From Natronohydrobacter sp. (lineage in GTDB: Bacteria > Pseudomonadota > Alphaproteobacteria > Rhodobacterales > Rhodobacteraceae): a stretch of 55,015 nucleotides of DNA. How positions within the stretch are numbered: the stretch's first letter is position 1; each line of letters opens with the position of its first letter. Of the stretch, positions 1-9,831 are shown piece after piece. The notes beneath the pieces were generated by a model, which was not told the origin of the DNA, made no database searches, and worked only from the letters and a program-made list of their open reading frames with translations. The stretch is from assembly GCA_030603695.1 (NCBI GenBank), contig JAUVXF010000019.1, positions 1 through 55,015 on the forward strand, read 5' to 3'. The translations under genes were made by a program, and so were the position numbers.

Positions 1-205
1 GTTCCACGGTATAGATCTCCCCACCCTCCCTGCTGCTGCAAGAAGGGAAAAGTGGCAGAATTTTACTCCGCCCGCAGCGAGACGATCCCGCCGCTACCGT
101 GGCCTAATTTTGCACCGCCGTTCCCATGTGCCGTTTCAGACAAGATCACAGCGCCGAAAGGCAAAGGCGCAGGGCATTGATGCGGCACGGCGGATCAGCA
201 CAAGG

Positions 206-241
206 AAAACAGGCGCAACGATCTCTCGTTGCGCCTGTTTT
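206..241. terminator. Bidirectional intrinsic terminator after gltB
   Basis: A perfect 16-bp inverted repeat (206-221 with 226-241) encloses a TCTC loop. T runs lie on both sides, TTTTTT on the plus strand and TTTT on the minus strand, so it can stop gltB transcription coming from the right and any transcription coming from the left. Confidence 0.9.
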
Positions 242-258
242 TTCGGTGCTCTGGCAGC

Positions 259-3200
259 TTATTCTGCCGGAATTGCCTCGGCGTCAAAGCTGATGGGCTG
301 GGGCAGATGCACCAGCATTTCGCGTGGGCAGACCTGTAGGAAATGGCCCTTTTCGCTTTCCCAGTTGCGCAGAATCTCGCTTGCCCGCTGCGATTCCGTC
401 TCGGCGGCGTGGCGCTCTATCAGGCCCTTTAGCTGGGCTTCCCAATGGGGAACCGTCACAGGGCATGTGACCAGCGATTCCATATTGATCAGCGGCGCGG
501 CCAGCCCTTCGGGATCGTATAGATAGGCCATGCCGCCGGTCATGCCTGCGCCAAAATTGGCACCAATGCTGCCAAGGATAACGGCCACACCCCCGGTCAT
601 GTATTCGCACCCGTTGGAACCACAGCCCTCGATCACCACTTTCGCGCCAGAATTGCGCACGGCAAAACGCTCTCCCGCGCGGCCCGCGGCGAACAGATAC
701 CCATCTGTTGCCCCATATAGCACCGTATTGCCAATGATCGTATTCTCATGCGCAATCAGCGGCGACGACATGCGCGGGCGCACCACGATCAGCCCCCCCG
801 ACAGGCCCTTGCCCACATAGTCATTGGCATCGCCGAACACTTCAATCTTCAGGCCCGGTGCGGCGAATGCCCCAAGTGACTGGCCCGCACTGCCTGCCAG
901 TTTCACTGTCAGGTGATCGGGTTGCAGGCTGTTGCGCATGCCAAAGCGTTTCACGATATGGCTGGACGCGCGCGTGCCCACGGTGCGGTGGGTATTTTCC
1001 ACCGCATAAGACAATTGCATCTTCTCGCCATCCTCGAAGAAGCGGGCAGCATCGCGGATAATCTCTGCATCCAGCGTATCGGGAACGGCGTTGCGTGCCT
1101 TCGCGCGGTCATAGCGGATCTGATCTGCACCATCCACTGTCAGCAGCAGCGGGTTCAGATCCAGATCATCCAGATGCGCCGCACCACGGCTAACCTGCGC
1201 CAACAGATCGGCGCGGCCAATCACCTCATCCAGCGACCGCGCGCCGATAGAGGCCAGAATTTCCCGCACTTCCTGCGCATAGAAGGTGATCAAGTTTACC
1301 ACCTTATCCGCATTGCCGGTAAACTTCGCGCGCAAGCTTTCATCTTGCGTGCAAACCCCTACCGGGCAGGTGTTGGACTGGCACTGACGCACCATGATAC
1401 AGCCCATCGCAATCAGCGCGGCTGTGCCAATGCCAAACTCTTCCGCGCCCATCATTGCGGCCATCACGATATCGCGGCCCGTGCGCAAACCGCCATCGGT
1501 GCGCAATGTCACACGCTCGCGCAGCTTGTTCATGGCCAGAACCTGATGCGCCTCGCTTAGCCCCATTTCCCAAGGCAGGCCGGCATATTTGATAGATGTG
1601 CCGGGGCTTGCGCCCGTGCCGCCATTATGCCCCGAAATCAGGATCACATCTGCCTTGGCCTTGGCCACACCTGCCGCAATCGTGCCAACGCCCGATTGCG
1701 CCACCAGTTTCACTGTCACCTTGGCGCGCGGGTTGATCTGTTTCAGATCATAGATCAGCTGCGCCAGATCCTCGATCGAATAGATATCATGGTGCGGCGG
1801 CGGTGAAATCAGCGTCACACCGGGGGTCGAATGACGCAGCCGTGCAATCAGCTTTGTCACCTTCATCCCCGGCAACTGCCCGCCTTCGCCCGGTTTTGCG
1901 CCCTGCGCCACCTTGATTTCCAACTCTTCGCAGGCATTCAGGTATTCTGCCGTCACCCCAAAACGGCCAGAAGCCACCTGCTTGATCTTGGCGCAGGGGT
2001 TATCGCCATTTGGCAGCGGATGGGCATGGGCGGGGTCTTCGCCCCCCTCGCCGGAATCCGATTTTGCGCCAATGCGGTTCATGGCAATGTTCAGCGTCAT
2101 ATGCGCTTCGGGCGACAGCGCGCCAAGGCTCATGCCCGGTGTGACAAAGCGCTTGCGGATCGCCGTTATGCTTTCCACCTCTTCAATCGGGATGGATTTG
2201 CCCAAGGGCTTGATATCCAGCAAATCGCGCAGATGGATAGGCGGATTGGCTTGCATCGCTGCCGAATACTGCTTCCACATTGCATAGCTGGACGTATTGC
2301 ACGCTTGCTGCAACAGGTGCATTGTTGTCGCTTCCCAAGCGTGTTTTTCGCCCGAACGGCGCGCTTTGTAGAACCCGCCAATCGGCAATACATCTTGCCC
2401 CAAGGCCCAGCCTTTCTGGTGCACTTCTTCCAGCTTCATCTGGATACCGTGCAGGCCGATCCCGGAAATGCGGCTTTGCATGCCGGGGAAATATTCGGCC
2501 ACCAGCGCGCGGCTTAGCCCCACGGCCTCAAAGTTCAGCCCGCCCCGGTAGGATGAAATCACCGAAATCCCCATCTTGGACATGATTTTCAGCAAGCCCA
2601 GATTGATCGCATCGCGGTAGCGGCGCATGGCCTCTATCAGGCTGCCTTCAATCAGGCCCCGGTCAATCCGGTCTGCAATGGTTTCCTGCGCCAGATAAGC
2701 GTTTACCGTGGTTGCGCCGCAGCCAATCAGCACCGCAAAATAATGCGGGTCAATACACTCGGCAGAGCGCAGGTTAAGCGAGCAGAATGTCCGCAAGCCT
2801 TTGCGCGTCAGCCAGCTATGCACGGCACTTGTGGCCAGAATCATCGGCATCGCCACTTTCTGCGCGCCTTGGTGTTCATCTGTCAGCACCAGATGGCCTG
2901 CACCCGAACGCACGGCATCCTCTGCCTCGGCGCGGATACGCTCCAACCCGTCGCGCAGGGCATCTTCGCCCCCGCCTGCGGGGAAGGTGCAATCGATAAA
3001 CGCCACCTGATCGCCAAATTCGCGCACCATTTCGGCAAATTCGCCATTGGCCACAAAGGGGCTTTCCAGCACCAGAATTTCGGTCTGGCTGCTATCTTCA
3101 TCCAGCACGTTCTTCAGGTTGCCAAAGCGAGTGTTCAGGCTCATCACGCGATATTCGCGCAAGCTGTCAATCGCCGGGTTTGTGACCTGAGAAAAGTTCT

Positions 3201-4797
3201 GGCGGAAGAAATGCGACAGCGGGCGGTAGATTTTGGACAGCACGGCGGCGGGCGTATCATCGCCCATAGAGGCCACCATTTCCTTGCCATCCTCGGCCAT
3301 GGGCGCAAGAACCTGCTCGATTTCCTCTATTGTATAGCCTGCCGCCACCTGACGGCGGCGCAGTTCGGCAGGTTCCATCCCGCGGGTTTCGGGCACATCG
3401 CGCAATTTCTCGTTCAGATCGACAATCTTGTCGTTCCAATCGCCGAAGGGCTGGGAATGGGCGAGTTTGTTCTTGATATCGGTGTCGTGATACAGCTTGC
3501 CTTCGGCCATATCGACCGCGATCATCTGGCCCGGCCCCAGCGCGCCTTTTTCACGCACGCGCAGTTCATCCACAACCACCATCCCGGCCTCTGACCCAGC
3601 AATCAGCAGCCCGTCCCCTGTCACGACATAGCGCATCGGGCGCAGCCCGTTGCGATCCAGCCCTGCACAAACCCAGCGGCCATCTGTCATGGCCAAAGCG
3701 GCGGGGCCGTCCCACGGCTCCATCACGGAATTGCAATAGGAATACATGTCGCGCCACGCTTCGGGCATTTCCACAGCCTGCTTTGACCAGGCTTCGGGCA
3801 CAAGCATGGTTTTGGCCATGGGGGCATTGCGCCCCGCGCGCACCAGCACTTCAAACACCGAATCCAGCGCAGCCGAATCCGATGCGCCAGAGGCGACGAT
3901 GGGCTTGATATCTTCCGCCATTTCTCCAAACGCGCCAGAGGCCATACGAATCTCGTGGCTTTTCAACCAGTTGAGGTTGCCTTTCAGCGTGTTGATCTCG
4001 CCATTATGGGCCAGCATGCGGAAGGGTTGTGCCAACCACCATTGCGGGAACGTGTTGGTCGAATAACGCTGGTGATAAATCGCAAAGGCGGATTCAAACC
4101 GCTCGTCTTTCAGATCGGGATAGAATTCGGCCACCTGTTCGGCCAGCATCATGCCTTTGTAGATGATAGAGCGGCATGACAGCGAGCAGATATAGAACCC
4201 CGCAATCCCGGCAGCCGTGATCGCCTTTTCAATACGGCGGCGGATCACATACAATTCGCGCTCGAATGTTTCTTCATCCGTGCCCTTGGAATTGCGGATC
4301 AGGATTTGTTCAATTTCCGGGCGGGTGGCATTGGCCTTTTCGCCCAGAACAGACACATCCACCGGCACATGGCGCCAGCCATAAATCACATAGCCCATGC
4401 GCAGCACTTCGGTTTCAACAATCGTGCGCGAACGTTCCTGCGCCCCAAAATCAGTGCGCGGCAAGAAAACCTGCCCCACGGCGACAAGCTGGTTCATATC
4501 CGGCTCGTGCCCGGTGCGGCGGATTTTGTCATAGAAAAACTGCACCGGAATCTGGACATGAATCCCCGCGCCATCGCCAGTTTTGCCATCGGCATCCACC
4601 GCGCCCCTGTGCCAGATGGCTTTCAGCGCATCGATCCCGTTTTCCACCACCTTGCGCGAGGGCTTGCCATCGATGGCAACCACCAGCCCCACCCCGCAAG
4701 AGGAATGTTCATCCTCGGATTTATACAGCCCATGTTCAGCGATATAGGCGCGGCGGGCTTCTTCACGGGCGGCCCAAGCGGCATCATATGTCGTCAT
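259..4797 (-). CDS. gltB: Glutamate synthase (NADPH), large subunit
   Basis: This is the large (alpha) subunit of NADPH-dependent glutamate synthase, which transfers the amide of glutamine to 2-oxoglutarate to give two glutamates in cytosolic ammonia assimilation. The start is set at 4797 (1512 aa, normal family size) because an AAGGAA ribosome site lies about 9 bases upstream; the frame stays open 45 bases further. A short propeptide ends before Cys34 in the sequence CGVG, which would be the N-terminal nucleophile of the class II glutaminase domain. The central and FMN-binding synthase domains follow, with the Cys-rich CQSNTCPVGVC segment that holds the 3Fe-4S cluster, then the C-terminal beta-helix. 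It lies 31 bases behind gltD on the same strand, so the two subunits are probably co-transcribed. Confidence 0.97.
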   Translation of the reverse strand: MTTYDAAWAAREEARRAYIAEHGLYKSEDEHSSCGVGLVVAIDGKPSRKVVENGIDALKAIWHRGAVDADGKTGDGAGIHVQIPVQFFYDKIRRTGHEPDMNQLVAVGQVFLPRTDFGAQERSRTIVETEVLRMGYVIYGWRHVPVDVSVLGEKANATRPEIEQILIRNSKGTDEETFERELYVIRRRIEKAITAAGIAGFYICSLSCRSIIYKGMMLAEQVAEFYPDLKDERFESAFAIYHQRYSTNTFPQWWLAQPFRMLAHNGEINTLKGNLNWLKSHEIRMASGAFGEMAEDIKPIVASGASDSAALDSVFEVLVRAGRNAPMAKTMLVPEAWSKQAVEMPEAWRDMYSYCNSVMEPWDGPAALAMTDGRWVCAGLDRNGLRPMRYVVTGDGLLIAGSEAGMVVVDELRVREKGALGPGQMIAVDMAEGKLYHDTDIKNKLAHSQPFGDWNDKIVDLNEKLRDVPETRGMEPAELRRRQVAAGYTIEEIEQVLAPMAEDGKEMVASMGDDTPAAVLSKIYRPLSHFFRQNFSQVTNPAIDSLREYRVMSLNTRFGNLKNVLDEDSSQTEILVLESPFVANGEFAEMVREFGDQVAFIDCTFPAGGGEDALRDGLERIRAEAEDAVRSGAGHLVLTDEHQGAQKVAMPMILATSAVHSWLTRKGLRTFCSLNLRSAECIDPHYFAVLIGCGATTVNAYLAQETIADRIDRGLIEGSLIEAMRRYRDAINLGLLKIMSKMGISVISSYRGGLNFEAVGLSRALVAEYFPGMQSRISGIGLHGIQMKLEEVHQKGWALGQDVLPIGGFYKARRSGEKHAWEATTMHLLQQACNTSSYAMWKQYSAAMQANPPIHLRDLLDIKPLGKSIPIEEVESITAIRKRFVTPGMSLGALSPEAHMTLNIAMNRIGAKSDSGEGGEDPAHAHPLPNGDNPCAKIKQVASGRFGVTAEYLNACEELEIKVAQGAKPGEGGQLPGMKVTKLIARLRHSTPGVTLISPPPHHDIYSIEDLAQLIYDLKQINPRAKVTVKLVAQSGVGTIAAGVAKAKADVILISGHNGGTGASPGTSIKYAGLPWEMGLSEAHQVLAMNKLRERVTLRTDGGLRTGRDIVMAAMMGAEEFGIGTAALIAMGCIMVRQCQSNTCPVGVCTQDESLRAKFTGNADKVVNLITFYAQEVREILASIGARSLDEVIGRADLLAQVSRGAAHLDDLDLNPLLLTVDGADQIRYDRAKARNAVPDTLDAEIIRDAARFFEDGEKMQLSYAVENTHRTVGTRASSHIVKRFGMRNSLQPDHLTVKLAGSAGQSLGAFAAPGLKIEVFGDANDYVGKGLSGGLIVVRPRMSSPLIAHENTIIGNTVLYGATDGYLFAAGRAGERFAVRNSGAKVVIEGCGSNGCEYMTGGVAVILGSIGANFGAGMTGGMAYLYDPEGLAAPLINMESLVTCPVTVPHWEAQLKGLIERHAAETESQRASEILRNWESEKGHFLQVCPREMLVHLPQPISFDAEAIPAE

Positions 4798-4828
4798 GTC
4801 ACAGTTCCTTTTCCACAGCGGGAGGGGA

Positions 4829-6271
4829 TTATTCGGCCGCAACCCGTGCGGGGGCCGAAAGATATTTCAGGATGGATTCTGCCGCTTCGCGCCCGTCACG
4901 GATGGCCCAAACCACCAGGGACGCACCGCGCACAATGTCACCCACAGCCCAGACACCGTTCAGATCGGTTTCATGGGTGTTGAACTTGGCCTTGATCGTG
5001 CCCCAGCGGGTCACCGCCAGTTCGGGCACGCCCCACAGCGTGGGCAGGTCTTCTGGCTCGAAACCCAGCGCCATGATGGCAAGATCGGCCTCTTCCGTGT
5101 AATCAGCCCCTTCAATCACTTCGGGCGCGCGGCGGCCTGTGGCATCTGGCTGGCCCAAGCGCATTTTCTGCACCCGAACCCCTGTCAGGCTACCATCGGC
5201 ATCGGCCACAAAGCCAGAGGGCGCGCTCAGCCAGACAAATTCTACGCCTTCTTCTTCCGCGTTTTGCGTTTCACGCCGAGAGCCGGGCATATTGTCACGA
5301 TCGCGCCGATACAGGCAGCGCACCGATTTTGCGCCCTGCCGCACGGCGGTGCGCACACAATCCATGGCCGTATCGCCGCCGCCAATCACGACCACGCGCT
5401 TGCCGCGTGCATCCAGATCGCCATTGTCAAATTCCGGCACATCATCGCCAAAGCTTTTGCGGTTGGACGCTGTCAGATAATCCAACGCCTTGGCCACACC
5501 TGCCGCGCCCGAATTGGGCGCCGTCAGATCGCGGGCCTTATACACGCCCGTTGCGATCAATACGGCATCATGCTTGCCGCGAATGGCGTCAAAGGTGATA
5601 TCTTGGCCCACTGTGCAATTCAGCACAAATTCCACGCCGCCCTGTTCCAACTGCTCAATCCGGCGCATGACGACGGGTTTTTCCAGTTTGAAGCCGGGAA
5701 TGCCATAGGTCATCAACCCGCCTGCGCGGTCATACCGGTCATACACCGTGACCTGAACGCCCGCGCGGCGCAGCATATCGGCGGCAGCCAAACCGCCCGG
5801 CCCTGCGCCGATAATGCCCACACTCTCGCCGCGTTCGGATGCGGGCGCGATGGGTTTAACCCAGCCCTGTTCCCAAGCTGTATCGGTGATGTATTTCTCA
5901 ACCGAGCCGATGGTCACAGTGCCGTGGCCCGATTGTTCAATCACGCAATTGCCTTCGCACAGCCGATCTTGCGGGCAAATGCGGCCACAGATTTCAGGGA
6001 ATGTGTTGGTGGCCTGACTTAGCTCATAGGCTTCTTGCAGACGCCCTGTGGCTGTCATCATCAGCCAATCGGGGATATTGTTGTGAAGCGGACAATGGCT
6101 TTGGCAATAGGGCACGCCACACTGGCTGCACCGCCCCGCCTGCTCTTCTGCCTTGTCTTCGGCATATTCGGCGTAGATTTCGTTGAAGTCTTCCGCACGC
6201 AGGTTTGGCGGGCGCTTTTCAGGCATCTCCCGACCAATCTTGACGAAACGGAGCATTGGCTGCTTTGCCAT
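4829..6271 (-). CDS. gltD: Glutamate synthase (NADPH), small subunit
   Basis: This 480-aa protein is the beta subunit, which takes electrons from NADPH through FAD and iron-sulfur clusters to the GltB subunit. Two Cys clusters are visible near the N terminus, at residues 48, 51, 56 and 60 and at 95, 99, 105 and 109, fitting the 4Fe-4S centres of the family. A dinucleotide-binding GAGPGG motif near residue 155 (FAD) and a GGGDTAMD motif near 295 (NADPH) follow. GGAGG stands 7 bases before the ATG. It is the first gene of gltD-gltB and is divergent from uppP, with a 207-bp shared spacer that should contain both promoters. Confidence 0.97.
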   Translation of the reverse strand: MAKQPMLRFVKIGREMPEKRPPNLRAEDFNEIYAEYAEDKAEEQAGRCSQCGVPYCQSHCPLHNNIPDWLMMTATGRLQEAYELSQATNTFPEICGRICPQDRLCEGNCVIEQSGHGTVTIGSVEKYITDTAWEQGWVKPIAPASERGESVGIIGAGPGGLAAADMLRRAGVQVTVYDRYDRAGGLMTYGIPGFKLEKPVVMRRIEQLEQGGVEFVLNCTVGQDITFDAIRGKHDAVLIATGVYKARDLTAPNSGAAGVAKALDYLTASNRKSFGDDVPEFDNGDLDARGKRVVVIGGGDTAMDCVRTAVRQGAKSVRCLYRRDRDNMPGSRRETQNAEEEGVEFVWLSAPSGFVADADGSLTGVRVQKMRLGQPDATGRRAPEVIEGADYTEEADLAIMALGFEPEDLPTLWGVPELAVTRWGTIKAKFNTHETDLNGVWAVGDIVRGASLVVWAIRDGREAAESILKYLSAPARVAAE

Positions 6272-6478
6272 GGCTGATCCTCCAGAATTTTTTGCGTTTT
6301 ACACAAAGGGGAAAAGGATGAAAAGTCAGAATGACTGACCTAAAAGCGCTTTATTTCGCCTGCTTGCCGAAAAAGCCGCCCAATATCCCGAATTTTATGT
6401 CAGCATAAGTTACCTATATTCCGATTTCCCAATCCCTCCAACACGATTTACTCTGCGCCCGACTCATCGAGGGACATC

Positions 6479-7282
6479 ATGCCGCTGTTTCATATTTTCC
6501 TGCTCGCCCTCATTCAGGGCGTTACAGAGTTTCTGCCCGTCTCTTCTTCCGGGCATCTTATCCTTCTGCCTGCGCTGACATCACTAGAGGATCAAGGGCT
6601 GGTTATTGATGTCGCGGTGCATATCGGCACGCTTTTCGCGGTTTGCTGGTATTTCAGGCAGGATGTGGGGCTTGCTGCGCGCGGCTTGCCCGAAGTGATG
6701 CGCCTGCGGATCGAAACGCGCGGCGGGTTTCTGGCGCTGTGCCTGATCCTTGCCACCATACCCGTCATTATACTTGGTCTGATCTTCAAGCTGATGGGCG
6801 TGATGGAAATGTTGCGCTCTATCGCCGTGATCGGCTGGATGATGATCATTTTTGGCGTGGTGCTATATCTGACAGACAGGATGGGGCCACACACCCGCAC
6901 CGCGCAAGGCTGGACGCTGAAACATGCGCTGTATCTGGGCCTGTGGCAGGCAGTGGCGCTTATTCCCGGCACCTCGCGTTCCGGTATCGTGATTTCTGGC
7001 GCGCGTGCCTTGGGCTATACGCGCCACGATGCGGCGAAACTGTCAATGCTCATGTCCATCCCCACCATCATCGCCTCTGGCGTGCTTTTGGGGCTGGATG
7101 TGGTGCGGCTGGCCGATTGGCAAACCGCACGCGATGGCGCGATTGCGGCGGTGATATCCTTCTTCGCCGCATGGGCCGCGCTGGTATTCATGATGAAACT
7201 GCTGCGCTCTGTCAGCTTCACCCCTTATGTGATTTACCGCATCGGCCTTGGCGTGGTGCTTCTGGCGCTTGCCTATGGGTGA
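6479..7282 (+). CDS. uppP: Undecaprenyl-diphosphatase UppP (BacA)
   Basis: This 267-aa polytopic membrane protein matches UppP/BacA, which dephosphorylates undecaprenyl diphosphate so that the lipid carrier of peptidoglycan synthesis can be reused. The first conserved motif is seen at residues 13-26, with Glu17 followed by SSSGH, and the second, PGTSRSG, lies near residue 165. Multiple hydrophobic segments cover most of the chain and the length is typical. GAGGG precedes the ATG by a suitable distance. It converges with ubiG, the two stop codons being only 7 bases apart. Confidence 0.96.
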   Translation: MPLFHIFLLALIQGVTEFLPVSSSGHLILLPALTSLEDQGLVIDVAVHIGTLFAVCWYFRQDVGLAARGLPEVMRLRIETRGGFLALCLILATIPVIILGLIFKLMGVMEMLRSIAVIGWMMIIFGVVLYLTDRMGPHTRTAQGWTLKHALYLGLWQAVALIPGTSRSGIVISGARALGYTRHDAAKLSMLMSIPTIIASGVLLGLDVVRLADWQTARDGAIAAVISFFAAWAALVFMMKLLRSVSFTPYVIYRIGLGVVLLALAYG

Positions 7283-7289
7283 AAGCGCC

Positions 7290-8027
7290 TTATGGCTTGA
7301 CCGAGGCTGTCACATAATTGACCGACAAATCCCTGTCCGACAGTGACCAACTCCATGTCAGTTTGTTGAACACAAAGCCCTTGCGATCCACCGGGTTCAG
7401 GCCCGCTTGGCGGATCAGGTCATAAAGCTCTTCCGGGGTGATGAATTTTGCCCATTCATGCGTGCCCTTTGGCAGCCAGCGCATGACATATTCCGCCCCG
7501 ATAATGGCCATCAGATAGCTTTTCGGATTACGGTTGATGGTGGAACAGATCATCAGCCCGCCGGGTTTCAAAAGCTGTTGGCAGGCTGTCAGATAGGCCA
7601 GCGGATCGGCCACATGCTCGACCACCTCCATATTCAGCACGATATCAAATTGCTCGCCCGCGGCGGCCATATCCTCTGCGCTGGTATGGCGGTAATCAAT
7701 CTGCAACCCCTCTTGCTGCGCATGTAGTTGCGCCACCGGAATATTGCGCGCGGCAGCATCGGCGCCCACCACATCGGCCCCAAGCCGCGCCATGGGTTCC
7801 GATAGCAGCCCGCCACCGCAGCCGATATCCAGCAACCGCAGCCCGGCAAAGGGTTTGGGCTGTGTCAGGTCGCGCCCGAACTCTGCCGCGATCTGGGTGG
7901 TGATATACTCCAACCGGCAGGGGTTGAGCATGTGCAACGGCTTGAACTTGCCATGCGGGTTCCACCACTCGGCGGCCATGGCCTCAAATTTCGCAATCTC
8001 GCTTGGGTCAATCGTGGTCTGGCTCAT
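7290..8027 (-). CDS. ubiG: Ubiquinone biosynthesis O-methyltransferase UbiG
   Basis: This SAM-dependent methyltransferase performs O-methylations of the ubiquinone ring. The N-terminal [14 protein letters not shown] segment and the SAM-binding LDIGCGGG motif (residues 66-73) are characteristic of UbiG. I chose ATG 8027 (245 aa) because GGAGG lies just upstream; a longer start at 8048 has no ribosome site. Other ubiquinone genes, ubiE and ubiB, lie about 10 kb away in this window rather than alongside. It is convergent with uppP and divergent from the iminopeptidase gene. Confidence 0.95.
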   Translation of the reverse strand: MSQTTIDPSEIAKFEAMAAEWWNPHGKFKPLHMLNPCRLEYITTQIAAEFGRDLTQPKPFAGLRLLDIGCGGGLLSEPMARLGADVVGADAAARNIPVAQLHAQQEGLQIDYRHTSAEDMAAAGEQFDIVLNMEVVEHVADPLAYLTACQQLLKPGGLMICSTINRNPKSYLMAIIGAEYVMRWLPKGTHEWAKFITPEELYDLIRQAGLNPVDRKGFVFNKLTWSWSLSDRDLSVNYVTASVKP

Positions 8028-8081
8028 ACGGCCTCCGGCTTTTTTCATGACTTGCCCATGGAAGGGGGCGACAATTCGCTA

Positions 8082-8087
8082 TATAAT
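8082..8087 (+). promoter_or_regulatory. Possible -10 box (TATAAT) of the iminopeptidase gene
   Basis: A perfect TATAAT ends 7 bases before the ATG at 8095. If it is used, transcription would begin at or next to the start codon and give a leaderless mRNA. No well-spaced -35 box is evident, so this is tentative. Confidence 0.35.
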
Positions 8088-8094
8088 ACCCGTG

Positions 8095-9087
8095 ATGGAC
8101 AAGTCAGCAGGACATGACACCGCAGGATCGGCCTTGTACCCGATCACAGAGCCGTTCGACCAGCGCCTTTTGGATGTTGGGGACGGGCATAAAGTTTATA
8201 TGGAACAATCCGGCCACCCAAACGGCATTCCGGTTGTGGTGTTGCATGGCGGCCCCGGTGGCGGGTGCAGCCCGACCATGCGGCGCTTTTTCGATCCCGC
8301 CACATATCGCGTGATCCTGTTTGACCAGCGCGGATGTGGACGGTCAAAGCCCGCAGCCTCTGTGACAGCGAACACCACCCGGCATTTGCTGGCGGATATA
8401 GAGCTGATCCGCGAGACACTGGAAATCCCGCGCTGGTTGGTTTTTGGCGGCAGTTGGGGGGCCACTCTGGCGCTGGCCTATGCTCAGGCCCATCCCGCCC
8501 GCGCGGCCTATCTTGTTTTGCGCGGTGTCTTCATGGGCACGCAGGCAGAACTTGACTGGTTCTATGGCGGGGGTGCGGCGCGGTTTTTCCCCGAACTCTG
8601 GGCGCAATTCATCCGCCCTGTGCCCGCAGACGAGCATGGCGATCTGATTGCCGCCTACTCCAAGCGCCTGTTCAGCGGCGACCCGCATGAAGAAAACCGC
8701 TTTGCCCGCAGCTGGACACGCTGGGAAAACGCGCTTGCCTCTATTGAAACGCGGGGGCTTGGGATGGGGGATGCGCCCTCTGAGTATGCCCGCGCCTTTG
8801 CCCGGCTGGAAAACCATTATTTTGCCAATAAATGCTTTCTGGGCGAAGATGGCGCGCTGTTGCGCGGGCTGGCACGCATGCAGGATGTTCCGGGAACCAT
8901 TGTTCAGGGGCGCTATGACATGATCTGCCCGCCAGAAACTGCGTGGAAACTGCATTCCCTCTGGGGCCGCTCGCGGCTGGAGATGGTGCCAGTTGCAGGC
9001 CATGCGCTGTCAGAACCGGGGATAAGCGCCGAATTGCTGCGCGTGATGAACCATCTGCGCCATGAGGGCACGCGCCTGAAACTCTGA
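8095..9087 (+). CDS. pip: Proline iminopeptidase
   Basis: This 330-aa alpha/beta-hydrolase removes N-terminal proline from peptides in the cytosol. Visible features are the HGGPGGGC oxyanion motif at residues 51-58, DQRGCGRS at 77-84, and the nucleophile elbow GGSWG with Ser120; family length and order agree with peptidase family S33. The frame is open well upstream, but homology-like sequence begins shortly after ATG 8095. No Shine-Dalgarno sequence precedes that ATG, whereas a TATAAT box ends 7 bases before it. The gene is divergent from ubiG. Confidence 0.93.
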   Translation: MDKSAGHDTAGSALYPITEPFDQRLLDVGDGHKVYMEQSGHPNGIPVVVLHGGPGGGCSPTMRRFFDPATYRVILFDQRGCGRSKPAASVTANTTRHLLADIELIRETLEIPRWLVFGGSWGATLALAYAQAHPARAAYLVLRGVFMGTQAELDWFYGGGAARFFPELWAQFIRPVPADEHGDLIAAYSKRLFSGDPHEENRFARSWTRWENALASIETRGLGMGDAPSEYARAFARLENHYFANKCFLGEDGALLRGLARMQDVPGTIVQGRYDMICPPETAWKLHSLWGRSRLEMVPVAGHALSEPGISAELLRVMNHLRHEGTRLKL

Positions 9088-9100
9088 TCCCACAGCGCGC

Positions 9101-9129
9101 TTGCATTCCATCCCGGACTTGCCTATATG
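9101..9129 (+). promoter_or_regulatory. Promoter of the rimP-nusA-infB operon
   Basis: TTGCAT at 9101-9106 and TATATG at 9124-9129 are separated by exactly 17 bases, a good sigma-70 type promoter. Transcripts would start near 9136 and run through the hairpin at 9175-9199 before reaching rimP. Confidence 0.55.
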
Positions 9130-9199
9130 GCACCCAACAGCGGTGCTTGCGGTGCAGGCTCCACCGGAAATCATAACGGGCCGCGCGGCCCGTTTTTTT
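9130..9199 (+). promoter_or_regulatory. Structured rimP leader with terminator-like hairpin
   Basis: The leader holds a perfect 8-bp stem (9175-9182 with 9187-9194, loop GCGC) running into seven T residues, which has the form of an intrinsic terminator. Upstream, GCACC at 9130-9134 can pair with either of two GGTGC copies at 9142-9146 and 9151-9155, and CGGTG at 9150-9154 can pair with CACCG at 9162-9166, so mutually exclusive folds are possible. It may simply end the iminopeptidase transcript, but because a good promoter lies before it, attenuation of the rimP operon is also possible. Confidence 0.5.
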
Positions 9200-9222
9200 G
9201 TGTTTGCCCAAGGGGGGCAGGA

Positions 9223-9828
9223 ATGAGCGATCTTATCGCCAAAACCGCAATCGACCAACGCCTGGCCCAAATCGTCACCCCGGTGATCGAAGGTCTGGGG
9301 TTTGAACTGGTGCGCCTGCGCGTCATGTCGGGGAAAACCCGCACTTTGCAGATCATGGCCGACAGGCCCGAAGGCGGGATAGAGGTGCAGGATTGCGCCG
9401 ATATATCGACCGCCGTTTCTGCCGTGCTGGATGTCGAAGACCCGCTGGAAGATGCCTATACACTGGAAGTATCCAGCCCCGGCATAGACCGCCCGCTGAC
9501 CCGGCTGAAGGATTTTGCCGTCTGGGAAGGCTATGAAGCCCGGCTGGAGACAAACGAATTGATCGACGGACGGCGCCGCTTTCGGGGCGCCTTGGCCGGG
9601 GTTGACGGCGATGAAGTGCTGATAGAGATCGAAGAAGGCGAAGAAACCCTGACAATCGGCCTGAAATTCGACTGGTTATCAGATGCCAAACTTATCCTGA
9701 CAGATGATCTGATTGCCGAGATGCTGCGCGCCCGCAAAGCAAGCGGTGCCTTTGACGAAAGCCAATTCGACGACATTGAAGACGAAACGCAAGCGGACGC
9801 GGAGAACGCGACCCATCAGGAGGACTGA
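9223..9828 (+). CDS. rimP: Ribosome maturation factor RimP
   Basis: This 201-aa protein is RimP, needed for maturation of the 30S subunit. The conserved [10 protein letters not shown] segment in the middle joins the N-terminal alpha/beta domain to the C-terminal SH3-like barrel, and an acidic tail ends the chain. ATG 9223 is chosen because a GGGGGGCAGGA purine tract precedes it; a longer in-frame start at 9127 would run through the leader hairpin. It heads rimP-nusA-ylxR-infB, with nusA starting 3 bases after its stop. Confidence 0.95.
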   Translation: MSDLIAKTAIDQRLAQIVTPVIEGLGFELVRLRVMSGKTRTLQIMADRPEGGIEVQDCADISTAVSAVLDVEDPLEDAYTLEVSSPGIDRPLTRLKDFAVWEGYEARLETNELIDGRRRFRGALAGVDGDEVLIEIEEGEETLTIGLKFDWLSDAKLILTDDLIAEMLRARKASGAFDESQFDDIEDETQADAENATHQED

Positions 9829-9831
9829 GAC

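Noticed and set aside
1-205. Gene at the left window edge
   Set aside because: No frame gives a recognisable product; only the terminator at 206-241 is clear.
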